A stretch of 64,000 nt of DNA from assembly GCA_964036315.1 (NCBI GenBank), contig OZ038479.1, positions 61,175,893 to 61,239,892 of the forward strand, read 5' to 3'. Shown piece after piece: positions 46,673 through 59,058 of the stretch. How positions within the stretch are numbered: position 1 is the first letter of the stretch; each line of letters begins with the position of its first letter. Under the pieces are notes generated by a model, which saw only the letters and a program-made list of their open reading frames with translations, had not been told where the DNA came from and made no database searches. A program made the translations under genes and the position numbers. This DNA is from Acanthosepion esculentum (lineage: Eukaryota; Mollusca; Cephalopoda; Sepiida; Sepiidae).

Positions 46673-49600
46673 CAGGCCTGGATTAACCATTAGACAAACT
46701 AAGCACGTGCTTAGGGCACCAAGTGGCAAAGGGGCACTACACAAATTTGAGTAGGGTATTATGGGAGAAGGGGGCACGAGGTACAAATTTTTTTGGGGGG
46801 AAATTACACAGTAACTGTTGCACAAAACATTTTAGTACTAGTTTCTAAGTTACAGTATACTTTGTGAATGAAACACTACGCAACATAAAATTCCATATCA
46901 CTTCTATCTACGGGCTTTTAAATAACTTGGATGGCTGTCACTGTGCATAAATATTAAGTTTTGTGTGATTCTAGAATTAGAATTGTTTGTTTTTATGTTT
47001 TACCTATTCTGGTTACAACCTTCTTTTTTTTTTAAAATGATAAAAAAGATATTCAAAATAATGCAATGAAACCATTTTCTATAGTAAAAAATCTCATTGA
47101 AATAAATTTTGATGTTTAAAATTGTAAATAAAATGTTTTTTTTTTTTCAAATAATAACATTCTTAACATTTTTCGAATTAGTTTTCAAAGAATAAGATAT
47201 TATCTGAATTTCCTTGCATTAAATTGAAAAAATCAAACATGTTTATATAAATATGATTTTATGAATATAAAACTACACAAATTAGGCCTTCCTCTTTTTT
47301 GTTCACAAATTTTTCAGACCCACAAGATGAAACGTGTTCAGTTAAATGGTGCACAAAAAAGAAAACTGGCCAAACTGAAAGAACAAAATGTTTCATTAGT
47401 GACAGCCAAGACTGGAAAATTAATTAATTATTTTGTTCAGGTGCAACAACGTGATCTTCCGGCTACAGATCAAAACCAAGCCCTGTCTGAGAAAGAAGAT
47501 ATTTCCACAATTCGTTTGCTTAGTAGTAGCCCTTCATTTACTTCGAGTTCAGAATATCATGGTGATTTGCCTACCAAGTAAAAATCACAATTATCACAAG
47601 CTGGTGCATATAGCGCACTTGCTATAGATCTACCTGTTAACCCTCTTGATAAGTCTACTGCAAGCCGTTCTGCAAATCCTGACGTGGAAATGGTACCTGA
47701 AAATGAAATTCGTGATGACACAATTCAGTCTGCAGAAAATGAAGAAGTAAATAAAGCAAAAGATCCAGGGTTATGGATCAATTTCTCAGCTGATGATATA
47801 GCTTATTGGGTTGATTGTGGACCCACTGACTGACAGCATCATGAGGGTCCCTTTGGCAAATCTTGCCAGACTTTTGCTAGTGGAAAACCAACAAGATGCT
47901 GTTCGTAAAAACTCTTCTATGGAACAAAAGCAAATGGTGAGAAATATAAAAGAGAACGGTTATTGTATTCTCCATCCACAGGATCAGGATATGCTTTGTT
48001 TGTAAACTTTTCACGTCTAAAGGTTTTGGCTGACAAAGATGGGTTCAGTGATTGGAGAAATAACATTATAGTTGATAATGACGAAAACAATGCTACTCAT
48101 AAAGACTCTATGTTAACATATTTAACTCGTAGACAAGGCTTGGGGTGCAACAAAAGCCAGAAGAACAAATTAATGACGAGTACAATTACTGGGAAATGTT
48201 TTGAGGCGTGCAATAGTATTTGAACGCGGCCTCGCTTTTAGAGGGACAAATGAAAAAAATTGGATCTCTGCAAAATGGAAATTATTTAGGATTTCTGGAG
48301 CTGATCAGTCAGTTTTATCTATTTTTAGCAGCACATTGCGAAAAATGGAAATTCTAGAAAAGGAAACCCTTTTTACTTATCCAAAACTAAACTATCTGTG
48401 AAGCACTGATTAAAAGTTATGGCTCAAAAGGTCCATATGCTCATTATGGATGAAGTGAAATCTTCTGGTTATTTCGGTTTTTCAAGAGACTCAACACCTG
48501 ATCTATCACATATAGATCAGTTAAGTGTTGTGCTTCGATACTTAGTAGATGGGGAGACCATTGAGCAGTTTTTTGACCTTCTTAGAGCTACAAAGTCACA
48601 GGGGGTGAAGTTATGAATAAGCAGGTGTTGCAGTACTTATGTGAAGTTTGCAACCTTAATTTTTCAAAATGCAGGTGTCAGTCCTACGACAACGTGGCTA
48701 ACATGTCTGAGCGTTACGAAGGCATGCAGCAAAAAAAAAAAATAGAGGAAAATAAGTTTGCCATATATGTGTCCTGTGCTGGCCATTCACTAAATCTGGT
48801 GGACAGAAAGTTGTTGACTGTTGTCCAGAAGCAGTTAACTTCTTCTTTATAGTGCAATTGATATATACATTTTTCTCAGTCTCAACCAACAGATGGAAAA
48901 TTCTCAAATAGTGCCTTGGGGATGAAAAGGTGTTTAAATGCCTTTCTAAATATCAGATTGAAAATCACATGCCGTTGCAACTGAAACAATTCTAAAGTCT
49001 TTCCCTCAGATTTTAGAAGCCTTAGAATGTTTGCAAGAAGACCATTCACAGAAGGGAGACATCAGAAGAGAAGCAGAAGACATTGCAAATAAGATGCAAG
49101 AATTAGAATTTGCTTTCATGCTTATCTTTTGGGAAGAAATCTTGCGGTATTTTCATAGAGTCAGCCAAGCTCTACAAAATGAGCACATGTACTTGGAAAC
49201 GTGTGCAGATTTGTATTTCTCATTGGCAGACCATTTGCATACTTCTAGAAATGAATTTGAAACATTTGAAGAAACTGCAAAAGAAATACTATCTGATGTG
49301 GATTGTAAGGCAACTGATACCCGCATACATGAAAGAAAGAAAGTGGTCAATGATGGGGATGCACCCGAAGTATCCCTGAATGCCAGAGACAAATTTTGTA
49401 TATCCACTTTCTACGTCATTATTGACAAACTTGAAGCAGAGATGAGATGGAGAGGACAAATGTATAATCTTATAGCAGACCAATTCTCTTGCTTGGTTGA
49501 TATACCAGAACATTAAATTCCTCATCCACTGAAGAGAGAATACAGTATTCTAGGTGTTGTTAAAAAATAACCAATGCCTATTCAGAGGACTTGAACAGTA

Positions 49601-50295
49601 ATTTGTCTACTGAGCTTCAGCAGTTTCACTCACATATTCGTCATAAGTTTAGGGCACCAAAAGCTGTGAAAACCAGATTCAGTCATGCAGAACTCTACAA
49701 AGTAATGGTAGAAAACAACATAGAGTTTGCTTTTCCAAATGTAGAGATGAGCTTGCGCAGACTTTTAGAACTAAAACAACAAGTACAATGGTTACAAACT
49801 GTGCAACTGAACGCCCATTTTCTCAATTGAAGCATATAATCTGAATAGAACAACAATGAGGCAAGAGAGGCTAGATTCTTTATCTCTGCTCATGAATGAA
49901 GCAGATTCGTTGCGCCAAATTAACTTTGAGGACATAATCAAAGACTTTGCTGGAAAGAAATCTAGAAGAAAGCACTTTAAAGTGTAAATTTGCAAGATTT
50001 TTGTAAATGTTGACAATACGATCTCCTGTTAAAAGACACAATTTAGTATATACTAGTTTATTGTTTTTTATTTATATTTTGCTTCTTGAATAGCAAGTTC
50101 AAGATGTGCATTGTACAACATTTTGAAATTTACATTTGTTATTTACTTTCGGACATAGCAATGGAGGCATAAAAGAAGATGTGCTCATCTATGTTAGTTT
50201 TTGCATTAAAGTCAATATATCAGCAGCCAGTGGAAGGTCGGGGGCACCAATGTGGGCCTGGGCTTCGGACATAAACATGTCTTAATCCGGCCCTG
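46673..50295 (+). mobile_element. Complete-length hAT (ZMYM1-like) transposon
   Basis: The left terminus CAGGCCTGGATTAA and the right terminus TTAATCCGGCCCTG are inverted repeats (12 of 14), flanked by an 8-bp near-perfect target duplication. Length 3623 bp. The subterminal regions on both sides contain GGGCACCAA-type motifs. Inside is one decayed transposase gene. This is the clearest DNA transposon of its class in the window. Confidence 0.92.
47327..49984 (+). pseudogene. ZMYM1-like hAT transposase pseudogene
   Basis: N-terminus at 47327: 'MKRVQLNGAQKRKLAKLKEQ'. A TTF-type zinc-finger block follows (YSPSTGSGYALFVNFSRLKV, about 47964), then an N-terminal DUF4371-like block (GYFGFSRDSTPDLSHIDQLS, about 48460), 'SYDNVANMSERYEG' (catalytic core, about 48680), 'FAIYVSCAGHSLNLV' (about 48760), a 161-codon open stretch 49031-49516, and the C-terminal dimerisation domain in shifted frames ('CATERPFSQLKHI'-like, then 'RQERLDSLSLLMNEADSLRQ'), ending at 49984-49986. 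At least six frameshifts or stops. The order matches the family, and no large deletion is evident. Confidence 0.85.
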
Positions 50296-50303
50296 GCTGC
50301 ACT
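50296..50303. repeat. hAT target-site duplication, right
   Basis: GCTGCACT, partner of 46665-46672. Confidence 0.85.
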
Positions 50304-50309
50304 ATACAT

Positions 50310-51098
50310 TTCCTCGGTAAGCAGATTTGAAGTTTTAGTCAAACCTGTTCACTAGAAATTGCTCCTTTGAATGACCAATTATTGCGGTCATTATAGAAGT
50401 TAATAAGAAAATTCTGATTCTATGCAATCAGGAATGGATCTAAAGCAGTTTTTTGTTAAGAAAGACAAAAGGTTCTGGGGTGATAAAATTATGAAGTTGT
50501 CTGAAACTGAACAAAACATCGAAAAAATTGTCTTTTATTTTTACTTTAAAAATCAAATTGTTACTAATGACAGTGGATATAAATACGTATAGAGAGTCCT
50601 TATAATGAATTTATATTTCATCATATTTTTTTGTATCTTATGTCACCATTTTATTACATTACCATGTTACATTTGAAAAATATTTATCACTATTTATCAC
50701 TATATTTGATTTTAGTTAGTTGAATGTTAATATTTCTTAGATTCTTAATCTATGGTTTTTTTGCTGTTGTTAGACTATTTACTGGACTGGAAATAACAAT
50801 AATATGAGGCTGAGGAATAGAATTATAGACATTATTAAATAAATTCACCACGAATAACCGGTGAGAAACAATTTCGCCAATGATCCCACTTCCGAACTGA
50901 AAACTAACTTCAATCGGCCTTTCATTTGTTAACAGTCCTTTCTTTTCGGCGAAGCATTCCGGCTGCAACTTCCGTTTTCCTTTACGTTATTGTTTCTTTG
51001 AATGGATTTTACTGGGTTCGATCACTTTTCATGGTTAGTAGCAACCAACAGTTCATTTCCTTGCTTTGCGTACAGGCGTACTAAACGCATAAAATATT

Positions 51099-51143
<45 letters not shown>

Positions 51144-51483
51144 AATGACGACAATTATTTAACATCAATTTTACGACTTTTATTAATAAATTCTTCATTG
51201 ATTGAATGTTCATAGTCAATGCGCATTCGTTTATTTACCCTGCAATCCCACCTCACACGCGTATTATAGATGCGTGCATGTGTTTTGAGCATTACATATA
51301 TATAAACATTTTCCTATTGATTATTGTATTTAGCAAATTTCAAGCAAATGCATCCATTAAATTGTATTTGTTTCTTTGAATTTCTTTTGTTGTTTTCTGT
51401 TTTCTTCTATTTCTTTGGCCTTTTACTCTTACTATTTTTTAATTTTGTTTTTTCCATACATTTATTTTCACTGTTCAATATGA

Positions 51484-51540
<57 letters not shown>

Positions 51541-52255
51541 GTTTTTTAAATTAAATTTTCCTTTAAACTATTTAGCTTTTATCTATTGTCAGATTTTTTT
51601 ATCCTTAGATTCCTTTTGCGATTTATTACTACTTATATGTTTTATAAACTGTATTCTTTTCTTTTCCCTTTTTATATTAGTTTATTTTCTCACTTAACGT
51701 ACAACATTCTTTTCGTTAAAATCCATTTTCTCTCTTTTTGCTTGCGTAGTCACATCAGAGAAACATCAATAACTGACAAAAATAAGTATTACAATTAAAT
51801 TAAAAAATATAAAAGTATTTTAGTTTGTACAAGATGATCAAATTTGACTTGGTAGAGCACAGTGTCTACATCATTGCTTATTAAAATTACAAGGCATCTT
51901 TGATGACAACAGAAATATAAGAATAGAATTAGACCCTTTGCTTTCACAAATAAAGAACCTTAGAATAAATATGCATCTTTAGAGACGTGCATATCATGTA
52001 AACTTCTGGATCCAAAATTGCATTTACAGATTCTGCTATCGATCGTTGTTTCGCCCCTAAAAGCATGTAATAGGAAAAGTCTACAAAAACACGAATACAA
52101 AAAAATTTGGTTTTAATCCCAGTATCATAGAATTGCTTTCTTTTTTCATCAAGAATATTAGAATGGCGACCCAGTTGGGATCTTAGGGTCATTGTAAATG
52201 CTACGATCCTTTCATTAGCGGCATATAGTATTTACTTACGTTAGGTTTACATACA
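50310..52255. other. AT-rich spacer with two tetranucleotide microsatellites
   Basis: (TTTC)n at 51097-51141 and (TATC)n at 51484-51540. No gene recognised. Confidence 0.6.
51484..51540. repeat. (TATC)n microsatellite
   Basis: About 14 units. Confidence 0.97.
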
Positions 52256-52261
52256 GTTTTT

Positions 52262-52461
52262 AAATTCAGAGTTGTTCTTCGCCTAGATGGAGAAGATAGT
52301 CTGGCCTACTATTGAACCCATAGCTGCGAGGGCAGAGATGAATTCATACTCTTCCAAATAGCAAGAGTATTTGCGCGTAACTGAACTCGACTGGAATTCG
52401 AACTCGGCTCTCCGGTTTCTTATTCTGAGCCGCTATTCACTACTCAACCTGTGTCCACCTC
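52262..52461 (-). mobile_element. tRNA-derived SINE
   Basis: On the minus strand a tRNA-like head occurs: 'GGTTGAGTAGTG' (box A-like), 'CGGCTCAGAATAAG', and 'GAGTTCGAATTCC' (box B-like, one extra base). It is followed by a body with 'GAGTATGAATTCATCTCTGCC' and 'AGCTATGGGTTCAATAGTAGG'. A second copy in the same orientation lies at 53222-53425, and a tail fragment at 29157-29222. Polymerase III promoter boxes and repetition across the window support a SINE family. Confidence 0.75.
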
Positions 52462-52469
52462 CAAGAATA

Positions 52470-53215
52470 TTAGTAGAACCAAATAGTATGAAAAGAAAAA
52501 TACTCAAAATTATTTTTGCCACAAGATGAATAAGTGAAAAAAAAAAGAAAGATAGAGGCAGAAAAATAAGAAACTCATTGAAAATATATGTAAATAAAAT
52601 TGCAAATATTAAAGGAAAATCTGTGGAGAACCATGATCGCCTACATCCCGAAGGAACATAGCATTTTGAAAGTTTGAAATATTTTAAATCTTTACTAATC
52701 TTTACTAATTCTTTCTTTCACATGATATCATTAAAGCTTCCAGATTATTTGGACTGAGAATAAAAAGCACTATTACAGTATAACTGTCTATAGTTGTAGC
52801 GTTTAAAGTTGCCGATCAAGCATTTAATGCTATGTACGCATCTAGACGCAGTGCTTATATGATCATTTTTCTTTGCTTTTTCTTTTATATTAATAATAAA
52901 TAGAAACCGTTTAACAATGAAAATTTTGAAGACATTTTTCCAAGGATCTTTTTTAAACATTTTTATTCATCTCACTTATTTTGATGAGGCTGTTTTGTTT
53001 TCTATAAATTTCTACAATCCAGCATAAAAATATACACCGTCATAACGTATTCTGAAAGATTAAAAAAAAGATTTTAATCCAATTTGATTATTTTCAAATA
53101 TGACGCCATGTCACAAGTTATAGAACCTATTAGGGACATAGGAGCATAATGTGTACAACAGTGTACAGTGTGGCTAGGGCAAGATAATCTTCAGACTGGT
53201 TTTGAAATCAGTTTT
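52470..53215. other. AT-rich spacer
   Basis: Contains the short dispersed repeat at 52620-52665. No gene. Confidence 0.5.
52620..52665. repeat. Short dispersed repeat (with 25286-25345)
   Basis: See 25286-25345. Confidence 0.5.
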
Positions 53216-53221
53216 CTTTCT

Positions 53222-53425
53222 CCAGGACTAGGTGTCACCTTAAGGAAGAATAGCCCAGTCACCTCTGCTATTTAATCCATAGTTTAGGGAAGAAGAGATG
53301 GATTCATACTACTCTCAAGGATATTTGGGTGAAAATGAACGTAAAGAACTTGGTCGGAATTCGAACTCGCTGATATTTTTTTCTGAGTATATAACCGTGA
53401 CTCAACCCGCACATCCGGATATGCA
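53222..53425 (-). mobile_element. tRNA-derived SINE, second copy
   Basis: Shares with 52262-52461 the minus-strand box B-like 'GCGAGTTCGAATTCC', the 'AAATATCCTTGAGAGTAGTATG' type body and the 'ATGGATTAAATAG' tail, but is more diverged. Two copies 960 bp apart in the same orientation arose by separate insertion or segmental duplication. Confidence 0.7.
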
Positions 53426-53429
53426 ACAA

Positions 53430-54655
53430 TTATTTTCTAAAACCCCAAAATTAAATAAAACACGTTGTGCCTGTTTGTGTCACATAAAAGTAGTTATTTT
53501 TATCTTCTTTTTATTCTCATATAAGGTTGCTAGAGGTTTTTCTTTATTTTTCTTTTATTATTTTAGCGTCGCAGTTACTTTGGGCAGCATTTATAAGACA
53601 ATTGTTGCTTATAAAATTACACTCGGAAAGATATTGGCTCATGCATTAGTCACTTCAGAAATAACTTGTGATAATATAATGCAAGGATAATTTCTTGCAT
53701 GGTGAAAAAAATTCTCTAGCAGAAAAAAATGTTGATCACTTGTAATGAATTCATCTCGAACTGACTGCCTGTGATAAAATATTTCATCTTAGGAAATATT
53801 TAACATGCATAGAACCTGGCAGTAAGACAAGAGGAAAGTCTAAATATGTTCAAAGCGAATGTTTGCTTATTGTCATTCTTGCCCATCTATCTAGAAGTCA
53901 GGCAATTAACAACGGTACTCGGAGTTTTACAAGTACATTCGCATCCTTATGAACATACGTACCATCATTTTCGCTCTCAACAATGGAGCCGTTGGCTTAT
54001 CTAAGGGGTCCTTTAGCAAGAAGACATTGGAATCTGAAGTGCGCCCGTGTGTTTGCAGACAGGCAGACCGGTTGACAAATAGAGTGATGGAGATCTGGGT
54101 GAGAAGGGTGTGGAAGTGGTCGACAAGAGGCCGGTAGGAAGAAGTGTAAGTCTGTGTGTGCATAGGGGAAGAGGATCAGACCGCTTGATTTGTTTATGAG
54201 GCCTGTTTAACGAAAACCCGAGTCGGTTGAGTGTTGTTGACCCTCAGTCAGCACGGCAGAGTCTTTTCGACTGATTAGCTATATTGTTCGGCGTACGCTT
54301 CAGGACAGATCACATGACAATGACGCCATTGGACAACCGTTGAATACATATAGAAAAATAATGAGTATGCATACGCACGTACAGCCACACAAGTACTTCA
54401 GCATAGATTCTTATGCGTCTATTTCCGCCTAATATTTGCTCTCTCTCATATTGTATGTCTTTCTTTATTTCTCTCACCCTCACTCTCACCCTCACTCTCT
54501 CACACACTCTCTTTCTATATTATAAAAGTAATTCTGGAAATATACAAGAAATCAATATTTGATTAAAAAGCAAGCGTACACTCTTTATAGACCAACGTTT
54601 AGCATTATCTTCAGAAAATATTTGATGCAGGGTACGCTTACCTTCAGCTTCTGTT
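53430..54655. other. Spacer
   Basis: No gene recognised. CT-rich low complexity near 54440-54515. Confidence 0.45.
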
Positions 54656-54660
54656 TTAAA

Positions 54661-54756
54661 ATTGTATGCAGGCCAAAATTGTATGCAGACCAAAATTGTA
54701 TGCAGGCCAAAATTGTATGCAGACCAAAATTGTATGCAGACCAAAATTGTATGCTC
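54661..54756 (+). repeat. 17-bp tandem repeat
   Basis: ATTGTATGCAGGCCAAA repeats at 54661, 54678, 54695, 54712, 54729 and (partial) 54746. Units differ at one G/A position in the order G, A, G, A, A, suggesting a doubled (34-bp) unit duplicated once. Open frames here are by-products of a 17-bp period. Confidence 0.95.
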
Positions 54757-54791
54757 ACCTAATCAATTTTAAAATCAAAGGCAAATAATTT

Positions 54792-54796
<5 letters not shown>

Positions 54797-54850
<54 letters not shown>
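54797..54850. repeat. (AC)n microsatellite
   Basis: About 27 units. Confidence 0.97.
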
Positions 54851-54856
<6 letters not shown>

Positions 54857-55179
54857 CACTATTTGATTAAAATAGAAAAACATGAAAAGATAAAAACGTA
54901 TTGCAAAATTCTGGAATAATTCGAGTTGTTACAAGGATTTTATTGGAATCCCTTTCAGTTTAATTGGTTTTTAGTTTTGCTACTGCTTTTAGTGTCCATT
55001 TAAAATGCAGCAGGTACTTGCTGAATTTGCTTGCATTCAGGGGGACTGGGAGATATCTACATCTTTTTTAATACTAAAATTTAGTCAGTACTAGGCTCGA
55101 CAGTCACTCAAGATAAAGGGTTGATATTAAAAGGGTTATGATGAGTGAATTCTGTGACTTCTATGCTGAGTGATATGAA

Positions 55180-55570
55180 TGGACCAAGAGGCTGTTGGGA
55201 GTGAAGATGATGAAGATAAGGAGGATAGATAATGATTTCCCCTTGACCTGAAGAGGTTAAAATTGTAGTGTTCAGGAAAGCAGCCATGCTGAACTACAAT
55301 GTGACAGTTCTTAGGAAAGGAGCTGAGTGGAACATTCTCCTTAAATTTAGAATACAGAGGAAATGATGGCGATTCGAATTTGTGGAAGTAACATGGCGTT
55401 TTCTTGCTGCGAATATCTGAATTGATGGAACTGATGAATCGAGCTCATTTGAATACTTACCATGAAAATAGCAATAGAACAGCAGCAATAGACTTGTGAC
55501 ATTGCATCTGTGGGAAAGAGGCGGAAGAGTAGGGAATAAGTTTTTCATCACAAAAACGCGTAAAGCCATC
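55180..55570 (-). pseudogene. LINE (Jockey/CR1-group) RT C-terminal fragment
   Basis: The minus strand from 55560 reads 'LPTLPPLSHRCNVTSLLLLF', 'YCYFHGKYSNELDSSVPSIQ', 'TSTNSNRHHFLCI', 'FHSAPFLRTVTL' and, after a shift, 'GCFPEHYNFNLFRSRGNHYL'. This ordered series is the RT tail of the same LINE group as 21400-21882. An apparent splice donor (GGTAAGTATT) inside it is part of the conserved HGKYSNEL codons. Confidence 0.8.
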
Positions 55571-55729
55571 ATGAAATCCTGTCGTATTTTTAGAAGTAAA
55601 ACTGGATATCGATTTTCTCTCTTTAGTCGCTTGGAAGAATTTGCGAAATCGAAATATAAAACTGTAGATATTAAAATAATTCATCAGTCCATCTATTTTC
55701 CACAGAAATGTAAAGAAACAATATGAATA

Positions 55730-56960
55730 TGATATAGATGTACAGTCATGACATAAAAAAATGGCAGCTTTTATTTCGTTATATTTTTACATAATCTTCT
55801 GTGAAGGTAAATATAAAAAGGATTCTTTTCATAATTATCATCAGCCTCTACTCTTTTTGTGAGTTATACTAACCATTAGCTGTACAGTGACACATTTTCA
55901 CAATTTAATGACAATCAGCTTATACCATCAAGTTATTAAATTATCATTTAAGTGAGACTCGTAAAAAACTCTTTGTTCTCAATCTTTCAATATTAATGAC
56001 ATTATTGTCACTATTAGAATTAGAAATGATATATTACGTCATCATTATCAAGATCATAATCATCGTCATCATCATTATCAACAACAACAACAACAACAGC
56101 AACAATTAATAAATGTCCTTTTGAAACATTATTATTAGTACCTCAAGATTCTGTTCAAGAAAGTTGAATTTTATTTAAACAACTTTTAATTAGTTTTCGT
56201 TATACTTTTAATAAGAGACACCACTGGTTGTACTTCAGAGTAAGAGCTGTCTGACTGTTATAGATTTTAAAACTGCCATGTTTTATCTGTTATTTCAAAG
56301 TAGATAAATTTGCCAATATACTGATTGAATTCAGGGCAACGAGGAAAGCAATTTAAATTGACACGACATTAAATTTTATGTGTCAATGTTTTCAAAATAA
56401 AATTGGCATAAACCATCCAATGTTGGTAACATTTTTAGGACATACTTATACTAATATGATAATTATGCCATGTAGATTTTAATTTAACATTGTATTAGAA
56501 ACAATTACAATAATGTTTTTGGTGATATGAGATTTTATTGTTAATGTCGAAGGTTGTTCATCATATAAATTAATACATGGTAAGTACCTAACAACCGAAA
56601 CACGGGTTGAGTGTAATTGTGTAGACAGAACTGTTCCGAAGCTGTCGATGGTTCTGTTCGCAATAAGTCACAAGTCGACGTGACAGAGGCTTTAAGCGTA
56701 CTTTGTTCAAACTCATGCTGGATTATGCGTTATCTCCCAGAAACTGTAACTAATGTCTACTCAGCATAGTAGTAGTATAAAAAAGTTGATCCGTGAGCAG
56801 GCGACTGCAATAGTGAATGTCTAGCCACCCGGAAACGAGAAGCCGGCCATTATATTATATGTACTTACTGATATCTATTTTTAATTTCAGATATATAAAG
56901 AGTTCCATGGACCGTAATCAAAAGAAAAAAGATACAAGATATTGAAAATTTATAGAGTGG
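55730..56960. other. AT-rich spacer
   Basis: Short (CAA)n near 56083-56105. No gene. Confidence 0.5.
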
Positions 56961-57126
56961 TAGGAGCACATTGTTAAAAAATTACCAAATGTCTGACCAG
57001 TGGTCAGAGAATAACCAAAAGAGAAAGTTTAAGAATGTCACAGGCAGAGATTTGAGAAAAATTGAAGATGTAACAATCAAGACAAACGGATTGATCAACA
57101 AGAAAATATTTAAAACGCTAGTGAAT

Positions 57127-57128
<2 letters not shown>

Positions 57129-57195
<67 letters not shown>
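57129..57195. repeat. (GA)n microsatellite
   Basis: About 33 units. Confidence 0.97.
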
Positions 57196-57198
<3 letters not shown>

Positions 57199-57469
57199 TG
57201 GGAATATTAAGAACATTGGCCAAAAACATGAAAACGGCCAAATTAAAACCATTCAGTAAACATTTGAAAAGGAAACGTGTAAACTGGAAGAAGGGTTAGA
57301 TGGGAACTGATTTCTCAATACTAAGTTTTACGAATGGATATAGAAGTACATTGGATGGGTTTCATCAACTATCAAGACTTAAAAGGATGCGGGGAAATTT
57401 GGAATAATGGTTTGGCCTATTACGGTAGCTCTTAAAATTATAGATTCTTTAAAAGTTCAGGATGGTTAT

Positions 57470-57790
57470 TATTGAGGGGTCTCCCCTTTTTACACAAATG
57501 GACTCACCCGAGGTATACATATACTACTACTACAAGTGAATACCCGGACAGTCTGTACTAGAGGAGGGTAGCACAAGAGTCACAGTTAGCGAGCACGTAG
57601 ACTCAGTAAGGAGTCATACCGCGATACTTCAATACCAAGACTGTATATATATTAGTGCTACTAACCCGCATTCCTCGATCTACTAACCCGTATTACCAGT
57701 TTGTATTATTACGTTAATACATTCATTTTCCTTATCCATTCCTGGCGTTTGTTATTCATTGATATCGGATTCATCCCGGAATCCACAACA
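57470..57790 (+). repeat. 5' LTR
   Basis: TATTGAGGGGTCTCCCC ... TCCACAACA. It contains AGTCATACCGCGATACTTC and TATATATTAG, and ends as the 3' LTR does. Confidence 0.93.
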
Positions 57791-58100
57791 AATTGGCGAC
57801 GAGGAATTCGAACTCACACGGGAAGAAGAAAAAAACAATTCTCCCTCGTCGACAACAAATTGGCGACGAGTATATCGAACTCACACGGGAATAAAAGAAA
57901 AAAGAAAAGTCCCCCCTCGTCGACAACAAATTGGCGACGAGGAATTCGAACTCACACGGGAAGGAAATCGAAACAAAATTCTTCCTCGTTGTCCACAACA
58001 AATTGACGACGAGGTATTCGAACTCACACAGAAAAAAAAACCCCCCGAAAGTCTTCTTTGCCCTTTTTGCCAGTGTCCACAACAACTTGACGACAAAAGA
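57785..58100 (+). repeat. Tandem repeat of the LTR-end/primer-binding-site junction
   Basis: Units beginning ACAACAAATTGGCGACGAGG start at 57785, 57852, 57923, 57995 and (degraded) 58079, with periods of about 67, 71, 72 and 84. Each unit recreates the last bases of the LTR (ACAACA), the TGGCGACGAG primer site and 'TCGAACTCACACGG'. Between units CCTCGTCG and CGACGAGG can pair (for example 57915-57922 with 57935-57942), so every internal primer site would sit at a hairpin. Confidence 0.9.
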
Positions 58101-58150
58101 TTTACGAGGTCTAAAATACGTAAAAGCGAGTTTTTCGTAAGACTTTTATC

Positions 58151-59058
58151 ATGGAGGATTTTAGAAATATTTTAGTAGAATTTGTAAAATACCAAAATGA
58201 ACAACAATTACAACTCCATGAAGGAATGGAAGAAAGATGGCAAAAACAATTACTACAAACGCAGGAACTAATATTAAATTAATATTAAGTAACAAACAAC
58301 AACTAATATTTAATTAATATTAAGTAACAAACAACAAAATATCGAAAAAGAGGCGACTTTTTTCCCAAGACGCAGTGTAGAATACGATAGAAACATTCAA
58401 TTACTCCCTAGAAGAGGATAAACATTTCGGGAATTATTTCAGACGTTATGAAGACATCTACAACATCGATTGTCAAAACTGGACAGAAGCAAAGAAGCTA
58501 CGTCTGTTGCTCAGAAAATTAGGAACTAAGGAATACACAAAATTTGTGGATTACATTTTGCCAAAAAAGACGAACGAATTAACGTTTGACGAAGCAGAGC
58601 TGTTCAGTCCAAAAACGTCACTCTTTCACAAGAGGTGGAAATGTCTTAAATGGCGAAAATGAGGACTATTCCACGTTTGCCGCAATCGTGAATAAACATT
58701 GTGACGACTTCAAGTTGGCAGAATTAACACCGGACAATTTCAAGTGTCTCATTTTTGTTCAAGGGTTAGTCTCAGCAAAAGATAGTGAAATGCGCAAAAG
58801 AATGCTTTCAAAACTACAAAATGAACCTGGACTAACACTACAACAATTATCAGAAGATTGACAAAAATGCCTGAGTATAAAGAAAGACTCGAAGAACATT
58901 GAGGAGTCAGGAGTATCACATATACGTAAGTTAAACAAAAGTTTACGTTCTTCACCCTCCCCGGAAAGAAAACAAAAATTTTATAAGAGAAAAACTACAA
59001 CATATAGGGCAAATTATGACGAAAATCGAAACAAATATAAGCCCCCACCCCATCTGCA
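58151..59058 (+). pseudogene. Gypsy gag pseudogene
   Basis: ATG at 58151 (MEDFRNILVEFVKYQNEQQL), stopped after 43 codons within a 34-bp tandem duplication (about 58261-58335). The capsid-like part continues in another frame ('HFGNYFRRYEDIYNIDCQNW', 'LRKLGTKEYTKFVDYILP') to about 58600, then in a third ('FAAIVNKHCDDFKLAELTPD', 'RMLSKLQNEPGLTLQQL') to a stop at 58861. A last shift near 59050 precedes the zinc knuckles. Confidence 0.85.

Noticed and set aside
54520..54762. Repetitive frames on both strands (for example repeated 'VCRPKLYADQN')
   Set aside because: By-products of a 17-bp repeat that cycles through all frames.
55440..55470. Strong splice donor (GGTAAGTATT) on the minus strand after an open frame
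   Set aside because: The bases are the codons of the conserved HGKYSNEL block of a LINE reverse transcriptase tail, so the donor resemblance is coincidental.
57129..57210. Glu/Arg-rich frame through (GA)n
   Set aside because: Microsatellite translation (RERERE).
57701..58175. 101- to 138-codon overlapping frames with repeated 'TNWRRGIRTHTG' or 'QQIGDEEFELTRE'
   Set aside because: They are readings of the tandem primer-site repeat (periods not all multiples of three) on several frames and strands, upstream of the true gag start.
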